Shown: positions 9,370 through 19,024 of the stretch, one piece after another
How positions within the stretch are numbered: position 1 is the first letter of the stretch
Layout of the letters: the number at the start of each line of letters is the position of its first letter
NCBI GenBank assembly: GCA_902573385.1
Contig: CACGJS010000001.1
Span: 1 to 64,000, forward strand
Direction: 5' to 3'
Length of the DNA: 64,000 nucleotides
Source of the DNA: an uncultured Pelagibacteraceae bacterium
GTDB taxonomy: Bacteria > Pseudomonadota > Alphaproteobacteria > Pelagibacterales > Pelagibacteraceae
Made by a program: the position numbers and the translations under genes
Notes under the pieces: model-generated
Database searches by the model: none
The model's input: only the letters and a program-made list of their open reading frames with translations
What the model was told of the DNA's origin: nothing

Positions 9370-10038
9370 CTACAATTTGTGAATATGAGCGTTGTATATT
9401 AAATTTAGATCGGATGATTTGATTTTTAATGGGTAAAAATTTTCTTCTAGTGAATTTTTGAAATGATGTCTTATAATTGAAATTAAATTAAAAATTGAAT
9501 TTACATGTTCTGTAGCAATCAAATAATCAAGTTCACTACCTACAGGATAATTTTTATTCTTTTGAAATAAACTTACAATTAATCTTCCGAGTCTCCATGC
9601 TATTCCAGGATCAGTAGGAAGGGATATAGATAACACTCCTCCTTTTTTTAATTTATTCATCATTTGGAATAAAAATTCTTCAGGTGATAAAATGTGTTCT
9701 AGACAATGTGATATAATTATACGATCAAAACTTTCGTCTGGATAAGGAAGTATTTTTCCATCATATATTTTATATTTAACTTTTGGATTTTCTTTATGAA
9801 AAGCTTCAGCATATTCTGAAGTTTCAGCAATATGGTATTCATTATATGAATGTTGAATAAAATTATAATGTGGAGTATCACCAGCACCTATTTCTAAAAT
9901 CTTATCATAATGGGAATTTTTTTTTTTAAACTTTTCTAAGTTTTTATGACCATAATTCATAAAAAAACCTTGCAAACCTACATAACAATGAGATTTATAT
10001 TTTTCTCCGAGTTTTTTAAATACTTCTTTTTTATACAT
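9370..10038 (-). CDS. Class I SAM-dependent methyltransferase
   Basis: YDKILEIGAGDTPHYNFI, YDGKILPYPDESFDRIIISHCLEHI (UbiE-like motifs). Confidence 0.85.
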   Translation of the reverse strand: MYKKEVFKKLGEKYKSHCYVGLQGFFMNYGHKNLEKFKKKNSHYDKILEIGAGDTPHYNFIQHSYNEYHIAETSEYAEAFHKENPKVKYKIYDGKILPYPDESFDRIIISHCLEHILSPEEFLFQMMNKLKKGGVLSISLPTDPGIAWRLGRLIVSLFQKNKNYPVGSELDYLIATEHVNSIFNLISIIRHHFKNSLEENFYPLKIKSSDLNLIYNAHIHKL

Positions 10039-10095
10039 TTCTATTAAAGGGTATTATATAAAATTTAAAAATAATTTTTTATTTATATAAGTCAA

Positions 10096-12237
10096 ATGAT
10101 ACAAAAAAAAAAGAAAAATTTATCTTTACAGTTCACATTTTTAGTGATTGCTTTTTTGTTCACATGGATGATTTTAGGATCCAAAAATTTAAATATATTT
10201 AATATAAATTGGACACTATATGATGATGCAACAACAGATTATTTAACTTGGATTTATTTTAAAAATGATATTTGGAGATTTCCGATAGTTGGTACAATTC
10301 CAAATTTTGGATTAAATGGAAATAGTACAATTGCAATTTCAGGCACTATTCCTTTTTTAGCTTTACTATTTAAACCATTAAAATACATAATAAATGATAA
10401 CTTTAATTATTTTGGTTTTTGGATTTTTTTGTGTTTTTTTTTACAATCATATATTTCATTTTTATTATTAAAAAAAATAACTAAAGATGAAATTTATTCT
10501 TTTATTGGCAGTATTTTTTTTAGTTTAAGTCCTATTTTCTTCAACAAAATAGGCTATCATTATGCATTAGCAGGTCATTGGATAATAATTTTATCTTTTT
10601 ATTTTTATTGTAATGAAAATTTAAACAAGAAATTTTCTTATAATATTTTTTTAATTTGTTTTTCTACTTTAGTTCATTTTTATTTTACAATGATGCTATC
10701 AATTATTTATTTTATAATTGTAATTTTTAATATTATTGAAAAAAAAAATTTATTATTTCATTTTAAAAAAGTTTTTCTTTTATTGATGATTATTTTACCC
10801 ACAATGTATATTGTTGGTTATTTTGCAATTCCAATGCAAGATACTCTCGGATACGGATATGGTTTTTATAAATTAAATATATTAGGACCAATAGACCCAG
10901 TTGGTGGAAATTTAAATGGTAATATTTTATGGTCAAGATTTATTTCAGATATACCTAATGCTACAGCAGGTGAATTTGAAGGCTTTAACTATTTGGGTTT
11001 AGGGCAGTTATTTCTTATAATTTGTGGAGCTTATTATTTTTTTAAAAATATAAAAAAAAGTGAAACAAGAAAATTTTTTCCATACTTTATAATTATTTTT
11101 ATTATGTTTTTATTATCAATTACTCATAAAGTTGATTTTGGAACTTATAATATAATTAGCTTAGATTTAAATAAATATGTTCTTGCGGCGCTTAGTTGGA
11201 TGAGAGCCTCAGGAAGATTTTTTTGGCCTATTTATTATTTCTTAATTTTTTTTTCTATCTTTATTATTTCAAAAAATTTTCAAAAAAAAAAAAGAATTTT
11301 ATTTTTAGCTATTTTACTATGTATTCAAATTACTGATATATCTCCAGGTTTGAAAAATTATTTATTTGGAAATTCTTTTAATAAAAAAGAATATAAATTA
11401 GAGGATCCAATTTGGAGCAAAATAAGTAATGATTATGAAATAGTTACTTCTACATACATTAAAAATGGGAGTAACGATTTTTTTAAAATAATTGGGTTTC
11501 TAAATGACTATACGCCTAAAACAGAAATTGCTTATTTGGCTAGATTTGATAGAGGGAAATTAATTGAAAATAGGTATAACAACTATAAAAATTTATATGA
11601 AAATAAAATAGATATTAAAAAATTTTATGTAATTAATAACCATGGCCATTTAAATCATTTAAAATTTCTTACAAAAAATAGCAAACATGCAATTTTAAAG
11701 CGAAATGATATTTGGTTATTGCTTCCTGATAAGTTTGAATTAATGAACGAAAAAGATTTTTTTAACCTTAAAAAAGTTGAAATGAAAAAGTTAAACTTGA
11801 ATAATAAAATTAATTTTACTTATAACTCTTTAAATGAATATTTAAGTATATTTGGACTTGGATGGACATACGATTTGTCTTCAAATGGTATTTGGACAGA
11901 TGGAAATAACTCAACAATTTTATTTAATGTTGAGACACTTTCTGAGGGAATTTATTTTATTGAACTTGAGATAATGCCAAACCTATTAAAACCCGATCAA
12001 ACAATCGAATTATTAATTTATGGCCAGGGGATATCTAAAAAAAAAATTAAATTTGATAATTTAAATAATTTTAAAAATAAAATAATAGTTAAATTTGATA
12101 AAAAAAAAATAATTGATGAGAAATATTTACTTTTAAATTTAAATATAAGTGGAGCAGTTTCAGCCCTTGAAGTAAGAAAAAGTCCCGATGTTAGAAAACT
12201 AGGTTTAAAAATAGACTCGCTAAAAATTACCAATTAA
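10096..12237 (+). CDS. Large polytopic membrane protein, GT-C/YfhO-like, possible sugar transferase
   Basis: 713 aa with many TM helices in the N-terminal ~400 aa and a soluble C-terminal domain. YDDATTDYLTWIYFKNDIWRFP is reminiscent of GT-C/DUF6311-type proteins. Confidence 0.6.
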   Translation: MIQKKKKNLSLQFTFLVIAFLFTWMILGSKNLNIFNINWTLYDDATTDYLTWIYFKNDIWRFPIVGTIPNFGLNGNSTIAISGTIPFLALLFKPLKYIINDNFNYFGFWIFLCFFLQSYISFLLLKKITKDEIYSFIGSIFFSLSPIFFNKIGYHYALAGHWIIILSFYFYCNENLNKKFSYNIFLICFSTLVHFYFTMMLSIIYFIIVIFNIIEKKNLLFHFKKVFLLLMIILPTMYIVGYFAIPMQDTLGYGYGFYKLNILGPIDPVGGNLNGNILWSRFISDIPNATAGEFEGFNYLGLGQLFLIICGAYYFFKNIKKSETRKFFPYFIIIFIMFLLSITHKVDFGTYNIISLDLNKYVLAALSWMRASGRFFWPIYYFLIFFSIFIISKNFQKKKRILFLAILLCIQITDISPGLKNYLFGNSFNKKEYKLEDPIWSKISNDYEIVTSTYIKNGSNDFFKIIGFLNDYTPKTEIAYLARFDRGKLIENRYNNYKNLYENKIDIKKFYVINNHGHLNHLKFLTKNSKHAILKRNDIWLLLPDKFELMNEKDFFNLKKVEMKKLNLNNKINFTYNSLNEYLSIFGLGWTYDLSSNGIWTDGNNSTILFNVETLSEGIYFIELEIMPNLLKPDQTIELLIYGQGISKKKIKFDNLNNFKNKIIVKFDKKKIIDEKYLLLNLNISGAVSALEVRKSPDVRKLGLKIDSLKITN

Positions 12238-12310
12238 AATTCTGTATATTTCCTAAATTAAATAATATAATGGATATAATTTGATAACAGTAAAATAGCA
12301 AAACCTTAAT

Positions 12311-13654
12311 ATGAAAATTTTTATTTTTGATCCATATAAGAGTGGAAATTTTAAGATAAACAAAGATCAAGCAGGAGGTTATGGCACATCTAACGAGATA
12401 GGGAATAATATTTTTTCATTAACTTTAGCGGCATTTTTAAAAAAAAATATAAATTATGCTCCTATGTTTGCAATTTATACATTTGCTGTATTAAAAAATA
12501 AAGGTTTTGATGTTGAATATACAAAAAGTTTTAACGATATTAAAAGCTGTGATTTATGTTTAGTGACTTCATCAATAGTCTGTCATGAAACAGAAATATA
12601 TTATTTAAAAAAACTAAAAGAACAAAATATTTATACAGGTGTTATAGGATCTTTCTGCACTACATTACCGGAACCTTATCTAAAAGAGTCTAATTTTGTT
12701 GTAAGTGGAGAACCTGAGTTTTTTTTTCTTAATGAAGAAGTGAAAAAAATTATACATGAAAAACGATCTGGTATTTTAAAAAATATAAATAATAATAAAC
12801 TTGATGATTTACCATATCCATCTTGGGAGCAAACTTTTAAATACGGCGGTCCAAGAGCTTTTTTTATTTCTTTATTTAGAAAAACTATTCCAATTTTATA
12901 TACCCGAGGCTGCCCATACTCTTGCTTTCATTATTGTACATATCCTACTCAACAAGGTAGAGCAGTTAGAAGAAGGTCAGTTGAAAACTTGATTGGGGAA
13001 ATTAATTTTTGGGCAAAAAAATATAATATTAAAAATTTTCTTTTTAGAGATCCAGTTTTTTCTATAAATAATAAAGTTACACTTGAAGTGTGTAAAAAAA
13101 TAAAAGACTCTGGACTTAAAATAAAATTTGGTATTGAAACACATCTAAATAATATATCTTTAGATTTAGCAAAGGAACTTTACGATTGTGGCCTTCGATA
13201 TGTAGAAGTTGGGATCGAGTCAGTAACTGATGAAGTAATTACTGCGTCTAAAAGATTTTCTATCGAAAAAGAAAAACAAATCAGTTTAATTAAAAATATT
13301 GAAAAAATTGGAATAAAAATAAAAACTATGTTTATTTATGGTCTTCCACTTGACGATCTAGAAACTTGTCAAAATTCTTTAAATTTTGCAAAAAAAATTA
13401 ATTCATCATACAGTCAATATAATATTTTTACCCCTTATCCTGGAACTCCAATATATAAAGAATATCAAAAAAAAATAATGTCAAATAAATATGAAGATTT
13501 TTCACAATCCAATTTAGTTTTCACGCATGAAAAATTAAGTAAGCAAGACCTATCAATGATGATAAGTAAAAGTTATAGAGATTATTATTTACGCAAAGAG
13601 TATTTTATAAAAATGTTTAAAAATTTTTTTAAACAAATGTCTATTAACATTTAA
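12311..13654 (+). CDS. Cobalamin-binding-type radical SAM protein with CX3CX3C motif; paralogue of 574..1941
   Basis: TRGCPYSCFHYCTYPTQQGRAVR, KDQAGGYGTSN, SSIVCHETE, NFLFRDPVF, FTPYPGTPIYKEY. Confidence 0.85.
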   Translation: MKIFIFDPYKSGNFKINKDQAGGYGTSNEIGNNIFSLTLAAFLKKNINYAPMFAIYTFAVLKNKGFDVEYTKSFNDIKSCDLCLVTSSIVCHETEIYYLKKLKEQNIYTGVIGSFCTTLPEPYLKESNFVVSGEPEFFFLNEEVKKIIHEKRSGILKNINNNKLDDLPYPSWEQTFKYGGPRAFFISLFRKTIPILYTRGCPYSCFHYCTYPTQQGRAVRRRSVENLIGEINFWAKKYNIKNFLFRDPVFSINNKVTLEVCKKIKDSGLKIKFGIETHLNNISLDLAKELYDCGLRYVEVGIESVTDEVITASKRFSIEKEKQISLIKNIEKIGIKIKTMFIYGLPLDDLETCQNSLNFAKKINSSYSQYNIFTPYPGTPIYKEYQKKIMSNKYEDFSQSNLVFTHEKLSKQDLSMMISKSYRDYYLRKEYFIKMFKNFFKQMSINI

Positions 13655-13658
13655 ATAA

Positions 13659-14378
13659 ATGAGTATATCAGTAATTATTCCATGTTTTAATTCTGAAAAA
13701 TATATCTTAAAAAATATTGTAAAATTAAGAGACCATATAAATAAGATAAACTACAAATATGAAGTTATCATTATAGATGATTGTAGTATTGATAAAACTT
13801 ATGAAGTTGTAAAAAATTTTATAATTAAAAATAAAAATATCAGAATATATAAAAACTATTCAAATAAAGGTAAATCATATTCATTAATTAGAGGAATAAA
13901 AAAATCTAAATTTAATAAAATAATAATTATAGACTCAGATCTACCTTATTTTTCAAAACTAAATATTTTAATTAAAAAATTGAGTCATTATGATTTTGTT
14001 TTTATAGATAGAGGACATAAAAAAAGTAAAAATATTGAAAAAAATAAAAGTATTTATCAAATTACAAGAGCATCAATCGGTTATTTCATTAATTTAATTA
14101 TTAGAAATGTATTTTCTATAAAAATTAGGGATACCCAAGCTGGATTGAAAGGATTTATTAAGCCAAAATATTTTTCAAAATTGAATTTTTTTTCAAAAAG
14201 ATTTTTTTTCGACTTAGAGCTATTATTGTATTTTATATCAAAAAAAAAAAAATTATTTTCAATACCAGTATTATTTAAAGTACCAACAAACTCTACTATT
14301 AAAATTTTTAGTTTTAAAAAAAATTTTGAAGTTATTAAAGAACTTATTATTATCTGCTTAAAAAAAAAATATAAATGA
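13659..14378 (+). CDS. DPM1-like family 2 glycosyltransferase
   Basis: MSISVIIPCFNSEKYI, YEVIIIDDCSIDKTYE, IIIDSDLPY, RDTQAGLKGF. Confidence 0.85.
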   Translation: MSISVIIPCFNSEKYILKNIVKLRDHINKINYKYEVIIIDDCSIDKTYEVVKNFIIKNKNIRIYKNYSNKGKSYSLIRGIKKSKFNKIIIIDSDLPYFSKLNILIKKLSHYDFVFIDRGHKKSKNIEKNKSIYQITRASIGYFINLIIRNVFSIKIRDTQAGLKGFIKPKYFSKLNFFSKRFFFDLELLLYFISKKKKLFSIPVLFKVPTNSTIKIFSFKKNFEVIKELIIICLKKKYK

Positions 14379-15262
14379 AAAGATTAATAATTAATTGTGA
14401 TGATTTAGGGATTTCAGAAGAGACTAATTTAGGAATTATAGATTGTTTATTTAATAAAAAAGCATCCTCAGCATCAATAATTGCTAATGGAATTTTTTTT
14501 AATCATGCAATAAAAAATATTAAGAATAAAACACCAGATAATTTTTTTGGTATACATTTAAACTTAACTGAAGGTTCAGCTTTGAGCAGTGATAGCTTGG
14601 AACTTCTAACTGACGAAAAGTTTAATTTTAATTACAAACCTTCTTCTTTTTTTTTAATGAATTTACATAGAAATAAAATGATTGATGACTTAATTTATTT
14701 AGAATTTAAAGCTCAAATAATTAAAGTTTTAAATGAAGGAATTAAAATTTCTCACTTTGATAGTCATGAACATATTCATCATTCACCATTTATATATAGA
14801 ATTTTAAAAAAACTTGGTAAGGAATTTGGGATTAATAAGATTAGATTAGTTAAAGAATCAATTGTATTGAAAAATTTATTTAAAGATTTTAGTCATAAAT
14901 TTGTTTCAAAAAATTATGTTAAATTATTTTTATTAAACTTTTGTTCTAAAAGAATTCAAAATAATTTTTTTTTATCACCAAATTATTTTTATGGAATATT
15001 GAATTCTGGAAAAATTGATAGAGATGAGTTTTTTCTATACCTTAATAATATCAAACAGGATAGCGTAACTGAACTTTGTATTCACCCTGCTAATGAATTT
15101 GTTTTTTCAGAAAGCAAAAAGAATGAATTTTCTTACAAAAAATTTACTTATAGTCAAAATAGATTGTATGAAAAAAAGTTATTATTTTCAGAGGAGTTTC
15201 AAAAAAATTTAGAAGATCAAAAGGTTAAATTAATTAATTATACTAACCTATCTTTTATATAA
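14375..15262 (+). CDS. YdjC/ChbG/HpnK-family carbohydrate deacetylase
   Basis: MKRLIINCDDLGISEETNLGI, FGIHLNLTEG, ISHFDSHEHIHHSP, ELCIHPANE metal-binding/active-site motifs. Start overlaps the upstream GT stop. Confidence 0.85.
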   Translation: MKRLIINCDDLGISEETNLGIIDCLFNKKASSASIIANGIFFNHAIKNIKNKTPDNFFGIHLNLTEGSALSSDSLELLTDEKFNFNYKPSSFFLMNLHRNKMIDDLIYLEFKAQIIKVLNEGIKISHFDSHEHIHHSPFIYRILKKLGKEFGINKIRLVKESIVLKNLFKDFSHKFVSKNYVKLFLLNFCSKRIQNNFFLSPNYFYGILNSGKIDRDEFFLYLNNIKQDSVTELCIHPANEFVFSESKKNEFSYKKFTYSQNRLYEKKLLFSEEFQKNLEDQKVKLINYTNLSFI

Positions 15263-15295
15263 AAATTATTCCAATTATTGATTAAATTTTTAATT

Positions 15296-16867
15296 TTATT
15301 TTACTATTTCAGCTCTGGCGCTTTTTTCAACATTGGTGTGGTTTTTTCTTGCTATTTGATAAAAAGCAGGTTTTGGTGGTCGATTGTTAAAATCATATTG
15401 TGGCCAACGTTCCTTAGCATAGTAAATGGATTTACTTTCCTCACTATTACCTGTTGTTGGCAAAAGATAAAATCTTAATGCATAATACGCATCCCAAAAA
15501 AATTCTCCAGTTCGAATTCCTCTTATGATACGTCGTATTATAAAATTAGGATTAAAAAGTATGCATTGTAAGAAAAATTTTTTCATATATTTTTGAATGA
15601 TATCAAAGCTAAGATTTTCGTGAGCAAATAAATCTTTTGCAGTATAAATCATATACTCATCCCAATCGTATGAACGTATAAGTCCTTTATTGACATAATC
15701 ATTAAACATTTTAGTTCCTGGAAAAGCAATACAGATGCTAGCTTTCATCATATCTACAGGAATTGTTCGAGCAAAATCAATAGTCTCTTGCATAGTTTTT
15801 TCTGTATCAGCAGAAAGTCCAACCATAAAATAACCATTACTGTCTATTCCTGCTTTCCTAGCCATACGCACAGCTTTTGTGGCTTGCTCTACTGTAGCTC
15901 GACCACCTTTACCAAATGCTTTTAATACTTCATCACTACCTGACTCAAATCCAAATGAGACACGGTAGCATCCTGATCTACGTAAAGATTTAAAAAGATC
16001 ATCATCAGCACTTTCCACACGAATACCATTAGTACATGTCCAAACCATATCAACACCAGAGTCATAAATCTTATCACACACTTTTCTTGCCCATTTTTGA
16101 TCAGAAGTGAAGATATCATCTGCTAGCATAAATTCTTTGTACCCAAGCGATTTTAAATGTTTTATTTCTTCTACACAACGTTCAGGTGATTTTTTACGAT
16201 ATCCAAGACCTAATGAAATTTTGCTTGCACAAAAATCACATTTATATACACAACCACGAGAAAATTCTACTGTACTCATTGGAGTTCTTCTACATAGTAG
16301 ACGAGATATCGTATGATAGTCTTTTACATCATAAAGATGCCAAGCAGGCATTGGCAATTCATCAAGATTTGTAATTAGTGGACGAGTGCCAGTTGAAAAA
16401 ATTTTTTCATCTTCTCGGTAAAAAATACCTTTGATTTCAGATAAAGGCATACCGTCACAAAGATCACCAAAAGTATAATCAGCTTCACCAACAAGTACAG
16501 CATCAAGCATAGTTTCTTGAAGTGTTTCTTCTGGTAAAGCACTTGGATGTGGTCCTCCACCAACTAAAAAAATGTTCTTAGAAATATCTTTTATTAAAAC
16601 ACTTATATCACGTAACTGATTCATTAAAGGAGTAGTTCCAGTAATTCCAACAATGTCAGGTTTAATTTTTAGAACAAGATTACGAATTAGCTCATAATCA
16701 TATGGTCTCCATGACATGTCTAATATTTCTACTTCGTGTCCTCTTTCTAAAGCTACAGCAGCAATTGTAGCCAATCCTAAAGTAGGATAAATTGGATTGA
16801 CTACAGCAACTTTAGTTCCACCATAGCTAGGAGTGTAAGAAGGATTGATTAGTAAAATTTTTGCCAT
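15296..16867 (-). CDS. B12-binding-domain radical SAM protein (BchE/HpnJ-like), canonical CX3CX2C
   Basis: MAKILLINPSYTPSYGG...PTLGLATIAAVALERGHEVEILDM (cobalamin-binding fold), VGGGPHPSALPEE, SRGCVYKCDFCASK, SFGFESGSDEVLKAFGKG. Confidence 0.88.
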   Translation of the reverse strand: MAKILLINPSYTPSYGGTKVAVVNPIYPTLGLATIAAVALERGHEVEILDMSWRPYDYELIRNLVLKIKPDIVGITGTTPLMNQLRDISVLIKDISKNIFLVGGGPHPSALPEETLQETMLDAVLVGEADYTFGDLCDGMPLSEIKGIFYREDEKIFSTGTRPLITNLDELPMPAWHLYDVKDYHTISRLLCRRTPMSTVEFSRGCVYKCDFCASKISLGLGYRKKSPERCVEEIKHLKSLGYKEFMLADDIFTSDQKWARKVCDKIYDSGVDMVWTCTNGIRVESADDDLFKSLRRSGCYRVSFGFESGSDEVLKAFGKGGRATVEQATKAVRMARKAGIDSNGYFMVGLSADTEKTMQETIDFARTIPVDMMKASICIAFPGTKMFNDYVNKGLIRSYDWDEYMIYTAKDLFAHENLSFDIIQKYMKKFFLQCILFNPNFIIRRIIRGIRTGEFFWDAYYALRFYLLPTTGNSEESKSIYYAKERWPQYDFNNRPPKPAFYQIARKNHTNVEKSARAEIVK

Positions 16868-17083
16868 ATATAAGATTAGTTTTATAGGAGATAAAAAATT
16901 TTTTCAATTATAATGTAAATATTAAGGTTTTCGAATTGTAAATTTTTTAAATTAAAAAGAGTTTTTTTATATAAATTTAATAGATTTAGATTTTGAAAAC
17001 TATTTAATAAGCTTCTGTAGAAGTTATAGTGGTCAAATAATATTTTTTAAAAGTTGCATAAAACAAAAAAGTAAAGTTGTAAT

Positions 17084-17160
<77 letters not shown>

Positions 17161-17164
17161 TTAT

Positions 17165-17371
17165 TTAAATTCTATTTTTAAGTTTATTTAATTTTTTAAC
17201 TCTTTTTATATTTTCTTGTAAAATTCTTTTTTTCTTTTCTGAGGGTTTTTCATAAACACTTTTTAATTTTACAACTTTAAAGAATCCATCACGCTGTAGC
17301 TTTCTTTTAAGAACTCTAAGAGCTTGTTCAATATTGTTATCTTTTACTTCTATTTTCGTAATTACCTCCAA
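17165..17371 (-). CDS. rpsU: 30S ribosomal protein S21
   Basis: KIEVKDNNIEQALRVLKRKLQRDGFFKVVKLKSVYEKPSEKKKR. Confidence 0.93.
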   Translation of the reverse strand: MEVITKIEVKDNNIEQALRVLKRKLQRDGFFKVVKLKSVYEKPSEKKKRILQENIKRVKKLNKLKNRI

Positions 17372-17433
17372 AAAAAGTGATTAATTAACACTTTAAAATT
17401 TTGATGTCTATTAAATTTATACATTTATCTTTA

Positions 17434-18015
17434 CTAATTCGCTTGTTTTATTTTATTTTTTTCTTTCTCTTTCTCTTTTTTTAATTTCTTTATTCTTCTT
17501 TCTGCTTTTTCAATAGCTTCAATTAAATCTTTTTGAGAAAAAATACCCATAGCAACTGGATCTTTTGGATTTAAATTATTATAGTTCCAATGACTCTTAT
17601 TCCTAATAGAGGTTACCGAATTTTTAGTTATTCCAACTAATTTTGCTATTTGAGAATCTTTTAATAATGAATGTTGTCTGATTATCCATAAAGCTGAGTC
17701 AGGTTTATCTTGTCTTTTAGATAGTGGAACATATTTTTTAATTGTTTTATCGATGCTAGATATTTCAATATCTGCATTTTTAATCTGTAAATCTCTATTT
17801 TCATCTTTTGATGATTGTTCAATTTCTTCTCTCGTTAGCTGTCCAGATATAATTGGATTATATGCCATTATTCCTTTTGCAACTTCACCGTCGGCAATGC
17901 CTTGGATTTCAACTTCATGTAGTTTACAAAATTTTGCAATTTGTTTAAATGTTAAAGTTGTATTTTCAACTAACCATACAGCTGTTGCCATTGGCATTAA
18001 TGGAGCATCAGACAT
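17434..18015 (-). CDS. DUF1013/TrcR-like regulator
   Basis: PLMPMATAVWLVENTTLTFKQIAKFCKLHEVEIQGIADGEVAKGIMAYNPI, characteristic of the alphaproteobacterial DUF1013 family. Confidence 0.85.
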   Translation of the reverse strand: MSDAPLMPMATAVWLVENTTLTFKQIAKFCKLHEVEIQGIADGEVAKGIMAYNPIISGQLTREEIEQSSKDENRDLQIKNADIEISSIDKTIKKYVPLSKRQDKPDSALWIIRQHSLLKDSQIAKLVGITKNSVTSIRNKSHWNYNNLNPKDPVAMGIFSQKDLIEAIEKAERRIKKLKKEKEKEKNKIKQAN

Positions 18016-18243
18016 TTATTTATTTTCAGATCTAAAGTTTTGGAATTTTTTATTGAATTTACTCACACGGCCTTTGTCCAAAAGTTTTTGTTTTCCTCCA
18101 GTCCAAGCTGAATGAGATTTTGGATCAATTTCTAGTTTCAATAAGTCACCTTCAGACCCCCAAGTCGATCTAGTTTCAAACTGTGATCCATCAGTCATTT
18201 CAACTTTAATTGTATGATAGGCTGGGTGAATATCTTTTTTCAT
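18016..18243 (-). CDS. rpmE: 50S ribosomal protein L31
   Basis: [29 protein letters not shown]...[28 protein letters not shown]. Confidence 0.95.
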   Translation of the reverse strand: MKKDIHPAYHTIKVEMTDGSQFETRSTWGSEGDLLKLEIDPKSHSAWTGGKQKLLDKGRVSKFNKKFQNFRSENK

Positions 18244-18278
18244 ATCGAGACTTATAGCAAAAGATTTTAAGAAAACAA

Positions 18279-19019
18279 TTAAAAGTTACTCAATTTTTTA
18301 TACATTTTTTCATTAATTGCACTACTTGAAGCTTTTATGTTAATATTATTGTTTTTTGATAAATCTACAGTGTTAACTATACCACCTGCTTCCTTAACAA
18401 TTATTATACCAGCTGCAACATCCCATAAATTTAATTTATTTTGAAAATAACCATCATATCTTCCCGCAGCAACATAAGCCATATCAAGAGCGGCACTTCC
18501 AGATTTTCTTGTTGTTAATTCTATATTTGAACTTTCTTTTCCTCCAGTTGCAAATAAGCAGTTTTCAAGTTGCTTTTTTTTTGAAACTCTTATCCTCTTA
18601 TTGTTAAAAAAAGCTCCATTATTCTTTTCTGCATAAAACATCTCATCTTTGATAGGATCGTAGATCAGACCTGATACAATTTCATTTCCAGATTTTAAAG
18701 CAATAGAGATAGCAAAATGTGGTACGCCATGTAAAAAATTTGTAGTTCCATCTATTGGGTCTATAATCCAGGTGTTTTCACTATCTTTATTTATCTTGGA
18801 ACCATCTTCTTCGCTTATAATAGAGTAATTTTTTTTTGTTTTTACTAATTCTTCAATAATAATTTTTTCAGCTTTAGTATCTGCATTTGAAACAAAATCA
18901 GATGGTCCTTTAATTGATACTTGTAACTTTTCTATTTCACCAAAATCTCTTATTAAAGTTTTGGATGCTTTTTCACTAGCTTTAATCATTATATTTAAAT
19001 TTGCAGATATTAAATTCAT
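18279..19019 (-). CDS. suhB: Inositol monophosphatase family protein
   Basis: [49 protein letters not shown]. Confidence 0.92.
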   Translation of the reverse strand: MNLISANLNIMIKASEKASKTLIRDFGEIEKLQVSIKGPSDFVSNADTKAEKIIIEELVKTKKNYSIISEEDGSKINKDSENTWIIDPIDGTTNFLHGVPHFAISIALKSGNEIVSGLIYDPIKDEMFYAEKNNGAFFNNKRIRVSKKKQLENCLFATGGKESSNIELTTRKSGSAALDMAYVAAGRYDGYFQNKLNLWDVAAGIIIVKEAGGIVNTVDLSKNNNINIKASSSAINEKMYKKLSNF

Positions 19020-19024
19020 ATAAT

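Noticed and set aside
12801-12992. 63-aa plus-strand ORF in the radical-SAM gene
   Set aside because: Out-of-frame shadow of the conserved CX3CX3C region.
15278-15478. 66-aa plus-strand ORF
   Set aside because: Antisense to the 3' end of the radical-SAM gene 15296..16867, which has clear family motifs.
15922-16563. Several short ORFs (15922..16119 -, 16107..16316 +, 16186..16374 +, 16375..16563 -)
   Set aside because: Alternative-frame shadows within the radical-SAM gene; low-complexity translations without motifs.
16868-17083. Possible ncRNA or att site between the radical-SAM gene and tRNA-fMet
   Set aside because: AT-rich intergenic sequence with only a small CTTC-TGTA-GAAG hairpin; not enough to call an RNA or an att site.
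17753-18115. 120-aa plus-strand ORF
   Set aside because: Antisense to DUF1013 and rpmE, both with clear family matches.
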